A stretch of 64,000 nucleotides of DNA from Peribacillus sp. Bi96 (GTDB lineage: Bacteria > Bacillota > Bacilli > Bacillales > DSM-1321): contig NZ_CAKKLV010000016.1 in assembly GCF_918698115.1 (NCBI RefSeq), positions 1-64,000 of the forward strand, read 5' to 3'. The notes beneath the pieces were generated by a model. The model searched no databases. It worked only from the letters and a program-made list of their open reading frames with translations, and was not told where the DNA came from. Below, in pieces: positions 44,217 to 52,301 of this stretch. Positions within the stretch are counted from its first letter, which is position 1. Each line of letters opens with the position of its first letter. The position numbers and the translations under genes were made by a program.

Positions 44217-44586
44217 CTTGGAATAATGATGTTGATCGGATTAAGTGGTTCCATACGAAATATGGTACAACTGTTGAAGAAATAATTATCAGCCAACATA
44301 TTCGCTTATTGCATCTCGAAGTATATTTCTCCATCTCCTCAATGTCTAAAAACTATATGAAGAGTGTATGTTTTGAAATGATATTTTAACACCAGCAATT
44401 CTTTTTTAGAGATAGATTTCCTTATTTCGCATGTGCATTTCCTTCTATGATAGATAATGCGCCGTGATTAACTTCTTCACAAAAGAATTGTCCCCCCCTT
44501 TCCTCCCAAGGTAACAATCTCACTTTTTCGTTATCACATCGAATCCAGAACCCAAAATATAAGCAGGCCGGCTTCGGTGAATATGG
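44217..44586. pseudogene. Collapsed tandem duplicate of the 45.6-48.3 kb segment
   Basis: Three fragments occur in the same order and orientation as their intact counterparts. 44217-44284 matches nucleosidase codons at 45635-45702. 44290-44395 matches 46338-46450, the 5' end of the 121-aa gene with its start changed from ATG to ATA. 44521-44586 matches 48205-48276, the 3' end of the ZIP gene (IFTEAGLL...LDSM stop). The intervening sequence has been deleted. Confidence 0.9.
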
Positions 44587-44748
44587 ATAATTATAACTCC
44601 TTTTAACATGAAAGAAATCAACGTTTTCAACGAACTACACCTCCTAAAATACGAACATTAAATTACATTTATATTTTAATGTTCACTTTTTCATTGATTA
44701 TCTATCGGTTATTTGTTATATTAGCAAAGTAATAATCGTATATATCAT

Positions 44749-44820
44749 TATTCGTATATGCTCGGAAATATGATCTGAGCGTTTCTACCTGGTTCCCAGT
44801 GAAAGAACTAGACTACGAGT
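44749..44820 (+). ncRNA. Purine riboswitch aptamer
   Basis: P1 ATTCGTA/TACGAGT. P2 stem GCTCGGA/TCTGAGC with L2 AATATGA. The J2/3 signature GTTTCTACC. P3 TGGTTC/GAACTA with L3 around CCAGTGAAA, and J3/1 GACTAC. The specificity position (the C of GAC) is a pyrimidine C, as in guanine/hypoxanthine-type rather than adenine-type aptamers (U there). It lies 176 bases upstream of the lipoprotein gene and is followed by an intrinsic terminator, so ligand binding should switch transcription off. Confidence 0.92.
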
Positions 44821-44910
44821 TAAAGTATTCGGCTGGCCGGCTTTTTTGAGCAGCTAATGATTTAGCATTCGCTTCTTTTTTTGCTAAATTATCCATACTT
44901 TGACTTTGTA

Positions 44911-44952
44911 GGTCTAGAAGGCAGAAAACAGTATGCCGTTCTGGACCTTTTT
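44911..44952 (+). terminator. Riboswitch expression-platform terminator
   Basis: GGTCTAGAAGGCA pairs with TGCCGTTCTGGACC, followed by five T. The 5' arm region GTAGGTCTAG (44908-44917) is also complementary to CTAGACTAC of the aptamer 3' side (44808-44816), giving a mutually exclusive antiterminator. Confidence 0.85.
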
Positions 44953-44995
44953 CTTTGGACCAATGATCAGATAATTTGTTTGAAGGAGAGTTTAT

Positions 44996-45877
44996 ATGAG
45001 AAAAAACAGGTTAAAGCAGTACTCGTTATTAGGAATCATTACTTTACTTTTCGTGTCGATGATTGCAGCTTGCAGTTCTACTCCCAAAAATGAAACGACA
45101 GAAAAAAAGGCTCAAAGGCCTATTATCGTTCAAGGTCCTATGCCAATCGAAGCTGAAAATTTCGCCAAAAAGTTGAAAAATGTTAAAGAAGAAAAATCAG
45201 GAGATTTTGTATTTTACATTGGAACTTTAAACAATTATCCTGTAATCGTTGCAAAAACAGGTAAAGGGATGGAAAACACAGCTGCCGCTACAGCAGTGGC
45301 TATAGAAAGATATAACCCTATTGCCATAATCAATCAAGGTACATCCGGCGGACATGATCCAAGTTTAAACGTTTTTGATATTGTTTTAGGAAAAAGAACG
45401 GTAAACCTAGGTTCATTAAAAACGGCAGATAAAGCTAAAAACCAAGGAATTGATCCAACTGTATGGAAACCGATGGACCTCATGGCTTCTGCAGGAAGCG
45501 CAGGAGAAGATCCTAATGCTGAAAAGCCACGCTTCTACGAGGGAGATAAGGATTTACTCGCAGCTGCTCATGCCGTTAAAGATACCTACACAAAAGGTAA
45601 GGTTGTCGATGGTACTATCGGTTCTGCAGACGTTTGGAATAATGAAGTGGATCGGATTAAGTGGTTCCATACGAAATATGGTACATCTGTAGAAGAAATG
45701 GAAGGAGCCTCGGCAGCACAAATCGCCAAAGCTTACGATGTGCCCTTCTTAGGAATACGAGTGCTATCCAATAATAAAGTGAACGGCGGTAAATATAACC
45801 CTAATACAGCAGCATCCAATCAAGAATACGTTTATAAAGTAGTCAAACAATATATCTCTACGATGCCAAGCAAATAA
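44996..45877 (+). CDS. Lipoprotein nucleoside phosphorylase/nucleosidase-like enzyme
   Basis: 293 aa. Signal peptide with lipobox IAAC (C26) anchors it outside the membrane. The remainder is a PNP_UDP_1 (MTA/SAH nucleosidase, purine nucleoside phosphorylase) fold: GKGMENTAAATAVAIERY, NQGTSGGHDP, and EMEGAS (E234-E236). Where MTA/SAH nucleosidases have SD after the final strand, this protein has S258-N259, so base recognition or catalysis may differ. The purine riboswitch upstream says expression rises when guanine/hypoxanthine is scarce, so it probably releases purine bases from external nucleosides for salvage. Confidence 0.88.
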   Translation: MRKNRLKQYSLLGIITLLFVSMIAACSSTPKNETTEKKAQRPIIVQGPMPIEAENFAKKLKNVKEEKSGDFVFYIGTLNNYPVIVAKTGKGMENTAAATAVAIERYNPIAIINQGTSGGHDPSLNVFDIVLGKRTVNLGSLKTADKAKNQGIDPTVWKPMDLMASAGSAGEDPNAEKPRFYEGDKDLLAAAHAVKDTYTKGKVVDGTIGSADVWNNEVDRIKWFHTKYGTSVEEMEGASAAQIAKAYDVPFLGIRVLSNNKVNGGKYNPNTAASNQEYVYKVVKQYISTMPSK

Positions 45878-45921
45878 TATCGGGCTCGGAGCAGATGCCA
45901 ACTATCCCTATAATGAAATAA

Positions 45922-45962
45922 AAGAAGAGCACATATTAGATACAATAATATGTGCTCTTCTT
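45922..45962. terminator. Bidirectional terminator
   Basis: Perfect 17-bp arms beginning AAGAAGAGCACATATTA and their complement, between convergent genes. Confidence 0.92.
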
Positions 45963-46007
45963 TTATTTGCGGAGGGCTTTGCTCATATTTAACGGACTAT
46001 TTTTTGG

Positions 46008-46373
46008 TTATATTGATTCTTCCTCCTTGCAAAATAATAAGCTGAGGCTATTCAATGTGTAAAGTCTGGCGGTAAAAATGAATAAATCACTGTAGTTATT
46101 TTCTACGTATTCCTCAATGATGCTCATTCCTTTTCTAAATCTATCAACCAATAAATGCGTGTAGTTTTCATCCCAGGTAAACCGATTGATTCTTTTAAGT
46201 TCATCTGCCAATACTTGAAACTTAAACTCCTCAACAAGAAGCTTTAATTGATACAATTTATCTGTATGTAAACAAAAGATGTTGTTTTTATTTTTATGAT
46301 GTTTATCAACAAATTTTATAAAACCATGTATATTTTTTGCCAGCATATTCGCTATTTGCATCTCGAAGTTCAT
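46008..46373 (-). CDS. Hypothetical 121-aa helical protein
   Basis: Mostly alpha-helical by sequence (MQIANMLAKNIHGFIKFVDKH; LVEEFKFQVLADELKRINRF), with no signal or membrane segment. GGAGATGGAGAA precedes the ATG. Only the first codons and upstream region survive in the collapsed duplicate at 44290-44395, where the start codon is lost. Family not recognised. Confidence 0.6.
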   Translation of the reverse strand: MNFEMQIANMLAKNIHGFIKFVDKHHKNKNNIFCLHTDKLYQLKLLVEEFKFQVLADELKRINRFTWDENYTHLLVDRFRKGMSIIEEYVENNYSDLFIFTARLYTLNSLSLLFCKEEESI

Positions 46374-46623
46374 TTCTCCATCTCCTCAATGTCTAAAATC
46401 TAATACTTTTCTATGAAGAGTGTATGTTTTGAGATGATATTTTAACACCAACCATACAGTTAATTCTGTATTCTCCAAAAAAATTTTCTCCCGATGTATA
46501 TCAATATCTAATAAACTCTTATACCAAATATAAACATAAATTTACTAGAGCAATCAGTTTATTACACTGTTTGCTCTAGTAAAGATTTTAAGTTCATCTA
46601 ATGTTATTCTACCCACTATAAGA

Positions 46624-46700
46624 CTGCAGCCATGATTCCACATACAATTAATTACCCCAAGCCATGTAGGGACACTATTCATAGCTGCCCATATAAAAAG
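46624..46700 (-). pseudogene. Fragment of an SSS symporter paralogue
   Basis: CCCCAAGCCATGTAGGGACA plus ATTCATAGCTGCCCA matches 56607-56684 inside the symporter gene. Translated on the minus strand it gives FIWAAMNSVPTWLGVI against FIWAAMNIVPTWLGVI in the intact gene. No other part survives nearby. Confidence 0.88.
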
Positions 46701-46796
46701 TAATAGGATAATAGGACACAAACGAAACAATAAAGTTAAGTGTTTATATTATTAAGTGGCATTCCCCGGTAAATTACTTTGTATCTCGAGACCAAT

Positions 46797-47630
46797 TTAC
46801 AATTTGATCTTGATTCTAGGTTCTCTATATGTTCCTTTAAAATACTTTTTCTTGCCCGTAGCTCTAGTAGTTCTAGTTACTGTATAATTACCTCTATCAT
46901 AGTATTTTGTTGAATAATAGAATCTTGTTGTATATCCTTTTGGAGGACCTGAAAATTCTCGAGTTCTAGTATAAGTATACGACACTGTATTGCTTAAACT
47001 TGCATCTAAAGACGCTGCTGCCCCCTTAGTTAACGACCCTGTCGCAGTTGCGCTATTGGAAATAGTTACTGAGTCCGACAAAGTTTCTTTTAATCCTCTT
47101 GGAACTGATATAATTGATTTAGCGGCACCATTTGTTCTGTCAGAAAATTTCTTTGCTGTAGAATATTTATAGATTACTCCTTGTGCGGAATAATCTGATT
47201 CATCATCCTCGATAGTAATCCCCATTATGCTAAACGTTGAAATTCCGCTTGCTGACGATACCTTAACTGATTTACTTTGAATAGGACTTAGAGCATTTTC
47301 TAAACTTTTTGTAGAATATGTTTCAGATGTGTCTTTAGTTGTGTCCGTTATTACATCATAAATTGTTATGTTATCACTGCCATCTGCTTGACTTACAATA
47401 TCTTCAATAAGTGTATCAGAAATGTCCATTCCATTTGCATTCGATTCAAAATTCACTTTAACAATCTCTCCCGTTTCTGAGTCTTCAACTTTGGCAGTTT
47501 TCTCATTTTTACTGATAACTTCATTGTTCACACTTTCTGACTCTTCAGCGTAAGCTGTAAAGCCTGTTAGGCTACTAAATAAAACTGTGGTACATAACAC
47601 TGAATAAAACTTATTTTCGAACTTCATCAT
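46797..47630 (-). CDS. Secreted protein, unknown function
   Basis: 277 aa. Signal peptide residues 1-29 (ending AYA/EE), an acidic Ser/Asp-rich region to about residue 150, then a C-terminal Tyr/Arg/Thr-rich basic domain (TRFYYSTKYYDRG...RIKIKL). AAAGGGATAATT precedes the ATG. The acidic-then-basic organisation resembles secreted beta-sandwich or toxin-like proteins, but no family is recognised. It sits between remnants of a catabolic block, so it is probably acquired. Confidence 0.7.
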   Translation of the reverse strand: MMKFENKFYSVLCTTVLFSSLTGFTAYAEESESVNNEVISKNEKTAKVEDSETGEIVKVNFESNANGMDISDTLIEDIVSQADGSDNITIYDVITDTTKDTSETYSTKSLENALSPIQSKSVKVSSASGISTFSIMGITIEDDESDYSAQGVIYKYSTAKKFSDRTNGAAKSIISVPRGLKETLSDSVTISNSATATGSLTKGAAASLDASLSNTVSYTYTRTREFSGPPKGYTTRFYYSTKYYDRGNYTVTRTTRATGKKKYFKGTYREPRIKIKL

Positions 47631-47979
47631 AATTATCCCTTTATATACATTTTTTTCTAAAATAATACAAACGGAAATTGTAACTCTGTTTATTATATTT
47701 GTATAGGGTTTTCATTCGACAAAAAAAGACACTCATCTAATTCACACAGAACAAAACTGTTGTAATTCTAATACTTATTTTCCTATCAGCCCTTTCCTAT
47801 GTATCTTGAACTGTAGACTTTGTTATACTTAAATATTTTGCAATTTGTGAGTAGGAAACATTGGGCAAGATCGAGTTGTTATCCAAATTTATTTACACAA
47901 CAAAAAGAAGAAATTTAGATAATTAGGATTCTATCATTCTCTTGATTGCGTTCCCAATACATAACTATTTGAAAAATTA
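47631..47979. other. Intergenic region with HTH-like debris
   Basis: On the minus strand 47802-47893 reads NNSILPNVSYSQIAKYLSIT plus KSTVQDT and a stop, which resembles the HTH end of a recombinase or regulator. No start is visible. The rest shows nothing recognisable. Confidence 0.35.
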
Positions 47980-48107
47980 AAAAGGCTTGCTCCCGCGGTG
48001 AAACAGATAGAGAATTGTCTTGAACCCCACACATTAGAGGAAGCAACACATAAAGGAATGTTAAAATTTATAAAGAGACATTCTTATGGCGAATGTCTCT
48101 TTTTCTT
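47980..48107 (+). pseudogene. 3'-end fragment of an OYE-family flavoenzyme paralogue
   Basis: Matches 61799-61934: the last codons (VKQIENCLEPHTLEEATHKG against VKQIGDCLGPRTIEEATHEG) and the following AGAGACATTC/GAATGTCTCT terminator. The upstream 600 codons are absent. Same strand as the intact gene. Confidence 0.9.
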
Positions 48108-48225
48108 ATCATATAGGTCAGGGACGACCGACTCATTTGATTTAATCTTCATGTCTAACTCTGTATCAAAAAGTTTGAATCCCAATACTTTAATAGATCA
48201 ATCTTATTTTTTGCTACTTTTCGCG

Positions 48226-48951
48226 TTACATCGAATCCAGAATCAAAGAGATGAGCAGGCCGGCTGCTGTAAATATGCCCGTGATCGGTCCTCCGTCTTC
48301 GTATGCTTCAGGCATCATCGTTGACGCAATCATGGCGATAATGCCACCGCCTGCAAAGGCTGCCATCGCTGCCATCACATATTCCGGGGCATGATCGAGA
48401 AATAGATAGCCGGACATCGAGGATAATGCCGAGATAAGCAGGACGGAAAACCACAGCAGCATGATTTTCTTCTTGGAATAGTTACTATTGAGCAGGCCCG
48501 TTGTACTTGAGAGTCCCTCTGGAATATTACTGATGAAGATGGCAATGACCAATAACCAGCTTACCGTTCCGCCGCTTATTAAGCTTGCGCCAATCATGAT
48601 CGACTCTGGTATGGCATCCATCACGGTCCCAATAAAAATGGCCATGCCCGCTTCTTTCGATGAACTATTATTAGACCGTTTCCTTTTATCCGCACCCTTT
48701 TTGGAAACAAGAAAATCCAAGCAAGTAAACACGCCGGCTCCTGCTATAAATCCAATCGCCGTCGCCCAGATTCCTCCATCATTCACAGAATCGGCAAGCA
48801 GCTCATATGTAGCCGCACCAATCAATACGCCTGTTCCAAATGCCATGATGTAGCCAATGATGTTTTTCTTAATCGGAATGAAGATGGCCGCAAGTGCACC
48901 AAGCAAGACAGCAGAACCCGAAACCCCTCCCCAAAAGACCGCATTCCACAT
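48226..48951 (-). CDS. ZIP-family metal transporter
   Basis: 241 aa, eight membrane helices. Metal-site motifs MDAIPES in helix 4 and NIPEG in helix 5, with MMPEAYEDGG before the last helix and a charged loop (SKKGADKRKRSNNSS) between helices 3 and 4. It probably imports or exports zinc, iron or manganese. Direction is not determinable. A 3' fragment of a second copy is at 44521-44586. Confidence 0.9.
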   Translation of the reverse strand: MWNAVFWGGVSGSAVLLGALAAIFIPIKKNIIGYIMAFGTGVLIGAATYELLADSVNDGGIWATAIGFIAGAGVFTCLDFLVSKKGADKRKRSNNSSSKEAGMAIFIGTVMDAIPESIMIGASLISGGTVSWLLVIAIFISNIPEGLSSTTGLLNSNYSKKKIMLLWFSVLLISALSSMSGYLFLDHAPEYVMAAMAAFAGGGIIAMIASTMMPEAYEDGGPITGIFTAAGLLISLILDSM

Positions 48952-49138
48952 GGTATACCCTCATTTCCTTTTTTATAGGATAGTACCCGAGTTGATGTTG
49001 CGGTAAACAAGGGGCCGCTTTTGCAAATTCCAGCAAAAAAAAAGCAGTTATATTCGCTGCCATAGTAGTTGTGTATAGAATAGTAGATTCCTTATGTTAC
49101 CCTACCTTTATTGGTAATCATTATGGTGCATCGCTGCC

Positions 49139-49465
49139 TTATATGACTGATATTTGCGGTTTTCCTTCTTCTCTTTCACTAACCTTTTCAATTTTATCAA
49201 CAAACATTTGGAAAACCTTTCTCTTTTCTTCCAGCTCTTTTATAGACTCTTTCAATTCGTTCAATTTTTGTTCAAAAGGTTTATGATAGAGCTCGCGAAT
49301 GTTTCGAATAATTTCATCATTTATAGTCGATTGTACAACCTGTTTGGTAATATTGAATTTATAGGAATAAACCTGAAGTTCACGCTTAACTTCTTCATAC
49401 TCTTTTTCTATCCCATTTAACACATCACTAATTTCTTCATTCCATTCGATTAAAGCCTTTTTCAC
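49139..49465 (-). CDS. Coiled-coil protein, unknown function
   Basis: About 108 aa, almost entirely heptad-like charged helix (EKEYEEVKRELQVYSYKF; KLNELKESIKELEEKRKVF). The GTG at 49465 is preferred because GGAGGAACAT immediately precedes it. The GTG at 49477 lies in the ribosome-site region. Not recognised. Confidence 0.65.
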   Translation of the reverse strand: MKKALIEWNEEISDVLNGIEKEYEEVKRELQVYSYKFNITKQVVQSTINDEIIRNIRELYHKPFEQKLNELKESIKELEEKRKVFQMFVDKIEKVSEREEGKPQISVI

Positions 49466-49632
49466 ATGTTCCTCCACCCTTATTCCCCCTCTTTAACTAA
49501 CAAAAAATTCTTCTCCATAAAAACTTATTTTATCAAACGTTCATTTCGGTTTCTTTTCGGCTTAGTTACTTAATAAATAAGTTTTATTAAAAACAGATAA
49601 CAGCCTCCCCAGTCAGTAGCTAGCTGATCAAT

Positions 49633-49660
49633 AACCGCTTTTAATAATCTACATACAATG
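49633..49660 (+). promoter_or_regulatory. Sigma-K-type promoter of ykuD
   Basis: AC (49634-49635), 16 bp, CATACAATG fits the mother-cell sigma-K consensus AC-N16/17-CATANNNTA apart from the last base. It lies about 40 bases before ykuD, a gene expressed late in sporulation in B. subtilis. Confidence 0.55.
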
Positions 49661-49695
49661 AAGCATGACAACTATAAACTATGGAGGTGTTCAGT

Positions 49696-50190
49696 CTGAT
49701 TCATACAGTTAAACCAGGTGAAACACTTACACAGATATCCAGGGACTATCGGAAACCGCTATCGGCAATCATCAATGCTAACCCGACAATAAATCCAAAT
49801 GTCATTTATCCTGGCCAACCCATTATGATCCCTGGTTTCCCCCCTCCTGATACCATTCCTTACAGCATCGAAGTGTCCGTTAACAATCGCTGGCTAAGGT
49901 TATTAAAAGATGGCGTACTGCAAAAACAATATCCCATCGCCGTTGGCAGAATGTTGTTCGGAACACCTGTAGGACAGTTCATCATTATCAATAAAGATCC
50001 CAACCCTGGAGGGCCGTTCGGTATAATGTGGATGAGTTTATCCAAAGAACACTATGGCATTCATGGAACAAATGATCCAAGCTCAATTGGTAGAGCTGTA
50101 TCAAAAGGCTGTATTCGTATGCATAACCGTGATGTAGAGCAATTATCAAAAATTGTTCCAATCGGGACAATGGTTACGATTCATCCTTAA
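49696..50190 (+). CDS. ykuD: LysM-L,D-transpeptidase (YkuD)
   Basis: About 164 aa. N-terminal LysM ([18 protein letters not shown]) followed by the YkuD catalytic domain ending [20 protein letters not shown], with the active-site cysteine in SKGCIRMHN. Makes 3-3 peptidoglycan crosslinks at the wall or spore cortex. The only in-frame ATG (49681) lies upstream of or within the GGAGGTG ribosome site. CTG at 49696 is six bases after it and begins the conserved sequence, so a CTG (or the next ATT) start is likely. Confidence 0.9.
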   Translation: MIHTVKPGETLTQISRDYRKPLSAIINANPTINPNVIYPGQPIMIPGFPPPDTIPYSIEVSVNNRWLRLLKDGVLQKQYPIAVGRMLFGTPVGQFIIINKDPNPGGPFGIMWMSLSKEHYGIHGTNDPSSIGRAVSKGCIRMHNRDVEQLSKIVPIGTMVTIHP

Positions 50191-50227
50191 TGTGCAGGGG
50201 CTGCCTATGCACTTTTTCCGCATTATA

Positions 50228-50260
50228 AATAAGCCGACGAGATTGTCCCATCGGCTTATT
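50228..50260. terminator. Bidirectional terminator
   Basis: AATAAGCCGA/TCGGCTTATT stem between convergent genes. Confidence 0.85.
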
Positions 50261-50275
50261 TGGCATTAATTCAGA

Positions 50276-51730
50276 TCATACTTGATTTAATTTTTTCGCA
50301 AGAATTTTATACTGAAGATCTGCAACATGGTTTATGAACGCTTGGTCATGGGATACAAATATGATCGTCCCTTCATATGCAGCTATAAATCGTTCTAATG
50401 CTTCAATGGCATGAATATCCAAAAAATTGGTCGGTTCATCTAATAACAGAATGTTGTATTCCCCTAAGAACAACTGACAAAGTTGGAGGCGAATCGCTTC
50501 TCCGCCACTTAATGACTGAACACTTTTTTGTATATCCGTACCGACAAACTGCATCGAATGCAGGACGCTTCTTAAAAATCCTTCATCATATTCTGAGCGG
50601 TTTCCCAAGAATTGCAGAACCGTTTCATCCCTTCCAAATCTATAGCTCATTTGACGGAAGTAACCCATTTTTGCTTTTGGAGATAGCGCTAATCCTACAC
50701 CATTATTCGCAATATGATGAAGCAAAGTACTTTTACCGCTACCATTGCTGCCTGTAATGGCTATTTTTTTACCGAGTGGCAGCTGGAAACTCACTTCATC
50801 CAATATTACTTTCTCCTTCACTTGAAGAGTCATTCGGTCTGCCATAATTGGGAACTTATTATGCAATTCCAATTGCTTTGACTGGCGAAATACGATGTGT
50901 CTTTCCTCTTGTACCGCTTCCACTTCCTGAAGTTTTTCCACTCGATGCTCAATGGCCTTCGCTGCACGTTGCGCGGCTTTTTGGCTAGTGCCTTTTGATT
51001 TCGTCATAAACGTTTTATTCGGTTTTGCATTCGCCTCTTTTTTTGACAATCTTCCAGCTTGAGCGATTTTTTCAGCCTTTTTCATTTTTTCCTGCGCTGC
51101 TTTTTCAAGTCGACTCTTTTCTTTTATAAATTGTTCATGAGCTTGCCTCTGTTGTTCACGTTTTAACTGCTTCTGTGCCATGTACTCGCTGTAATTTCCT
51201 GAATATACATGTACCTTGCCTTCATGTACTTCCCAAATCTTTGTGACAAGCTCGTTTAGTACAGCCCGATCATGACTGATTAATAGAAGCGCACCATAAT
51301 AATATCGTAATGCATCAAGTAAAAACGAAATGCCGTCTTGGTCCAAGTTGGTTGTCGGCTCATCGATAAGTAACGCTTCAAAATAGTGCGTAAACAATTG
51401 GGCAAGCTTCAGCCTTGTTTGCTCACCGCCGCTTAGCGACTCTGAATTTCTCGGTACGGCTAATCTTCCCAGTATCGCCGGGTCAGCTTCTGTAACAGCA
51501 GGGGCTTCAACTTGCTCAAAATAGCCACCTTCAACGTAACACTTTACTTTTCCACTTGTCGGTTGAATTTTTCCAGCAAGCAGCTTTAATAACGTACTTT
51601 TCCCTGTACCATTTTTCCCGACGATCCCAATGCGGTCAAATTGATGTACAGCCAATCGTTCAATCTTCAATATCTCTTTATCTAAATATGTCACTTCGAC
51701 ATTTTCTAATTCAAAACATATTTGTTCCAT
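50276..51730 (-). CDS. ABC-F ribosome-protection ATPase (antibiotic resistance type)
   Basis: 484 aa, two ABC domains without membrane segments. Walker A GKNGTGKS (about 37-44) and GSNGSGKS, signatures LSGGEQ and LSGGEA, Walker B LLIDEPTTNLD and LLLDEPTNFLD. The interdomain linker is long and Lys/Gln/Ala-rich (about 190-280), as in Vga/Msr/VmlR proteins that displace ribosome-targeting drugs. Regulated by a leader with a short peptide and attenuator hairpin (51841-52071). Drug spectrum cannot be read. Confidence 0.9.
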   Translation of the reverse strand: MEQICFELENVEVTYLDKEILKIERLAVHQFDRIGIVGKNGTGKSTLLKLLAGKIQPTSGKVKCYVEGGYFEQVEAPAVTEADPAILGRLAVPRNSESLSGGEQTRLKLAQLFTHYFEALLIDEPTTNLDQDGISFLLDALRYYYGALLLISHDRAVLNELVTKIWEVHEGKVHVYSGNYSEYMAQKQLKREQQRQAHEQFIKEKSRLEKAAQEKMKKAEKIAQAGRLSKKEANAKPNKTFMTKSKGTSQKAAQRAAKAIEHRVEKLQEVEAVQEERHIVFRQSKQLELHNKFPIMADRMTLQVKEKVILDEVSFQLPLGKKIAITGSNGSGKSTLLHHIANNGVGLALSPKAKMGYFRQMSYRFGRDETVLQFLGNRSEYDEGFLRSVLHSMQFVGTDIQKSVQSLSGGEAIRLQLCQLFLGEYNILLLDEPTNFLDIHAIEALERFIAAYEGTIIFVSHDQAFINHVADLQYKILAKKLNQV

Positions 51731-51840
51731 ATTCGCTACCTCCGAAATTTGTGATTTCGTATCGATAGCTTGGATCGATACGAGCTTCTATTTCAAGCTC
51801 GCATCAATAGAAAAGTAACATCATCAAGTTAAATCCCTCC

Positions 51841-51873
51841 AAAATAAAAAGTACACAGAAGGCTCTGTGTACT
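51841..51873 (-). terminator. Attenuator terminator upstream of the ABC-F gene
   Basis: AGTACACAGA/TCTGTGTACT with a 4-base loop, followed on the minus strand by TTTTTATTTT, 110 bases upstream of the coding start and downstream of the promoter and leader peptide. Confidence 0.88.
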
Positions 51874-51989
51874 AAAAAAATCGGCATAGATATTCGGTAG
51901 AACGAGAAAACTTCTACAACATATCCATCCTATACACACAGCAAACAACCCCTTATGCAAAGTGGTTTTTTCCATAATATGTGTGTATA

Positions 51990-52013
51990 TTAGTATAGTT
52001 GTAAAAATGCCAC
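51990..52013 (-). CDS. Leader peptide MAFLQLY
   Basis: GTG start at 52013 with AAAGGAGC seven bases upstream encodes seven residues and TAA. Lies between promoter and attenuator of the ABC-F gene. Ribosome stalling on it by an antibiotic would be expected to prevent terminator formation, as in other inducible ABC-F genes. Confidence 0.6.
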   Translation of the reverse strand: MAFLQLY

Positions 52014-52042
52014 GTTTATCGCTCCTTTCAATTCTTGTCCCT

Positions 52043-52071
52043 ATTCTAACCAGGATATTTCCAATAGTCAA
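52043..52071 (-). promoter_or_regulatory. Sigma-A promoter of the ABC-F leader
   Basis: TTGACT, 17 bp, TAGAAT on the minus strand. The start point would lie about 10 bases before the leader-peptide ribosome site. Confidence 0.85.
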
Positions 52072-52301
52072 TTTTTTTTGTTTTGTATAATGGATGATTC
52101 CATTAATTTCTCGTCACCCCATGGTAAATCTTGAAAACTACTAGGAGTGTGTGTCACAATCAAAAAGAAATACGCAGATTTACTTGTGACGTTAAGACAG
52201 ACATAGACAACCCGCTGAAATGAAAGGGTGAACCATTTCTTCTCTGCAGGCGACAGACTCACATACCATGTACTCAATTACAAATAAGGAGGCCATAATT
52301 C

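Noticed and set aside
46651-46700. Unique intergenic sequence
   Set aside because: It proved to be a fragment of the symporter gene on comparison with 56629-56660.
42000-48225. Prophage or insertion sequence explaining the decayed region
   Set aside because: No integrase, transposase or phage structural gene and no target-site duplications are visible. The fragments are copies of neighbouring chromosomal genes instead.
51829-52071. 80-aa minus-strand ORF upstream of the ABC-F gene
   Set aside because: It begins inside the -35/-10 promoter region and spans the attenuator hairpin. The short MAFLQLY ORF has the promoter, leader position and ribosome site.
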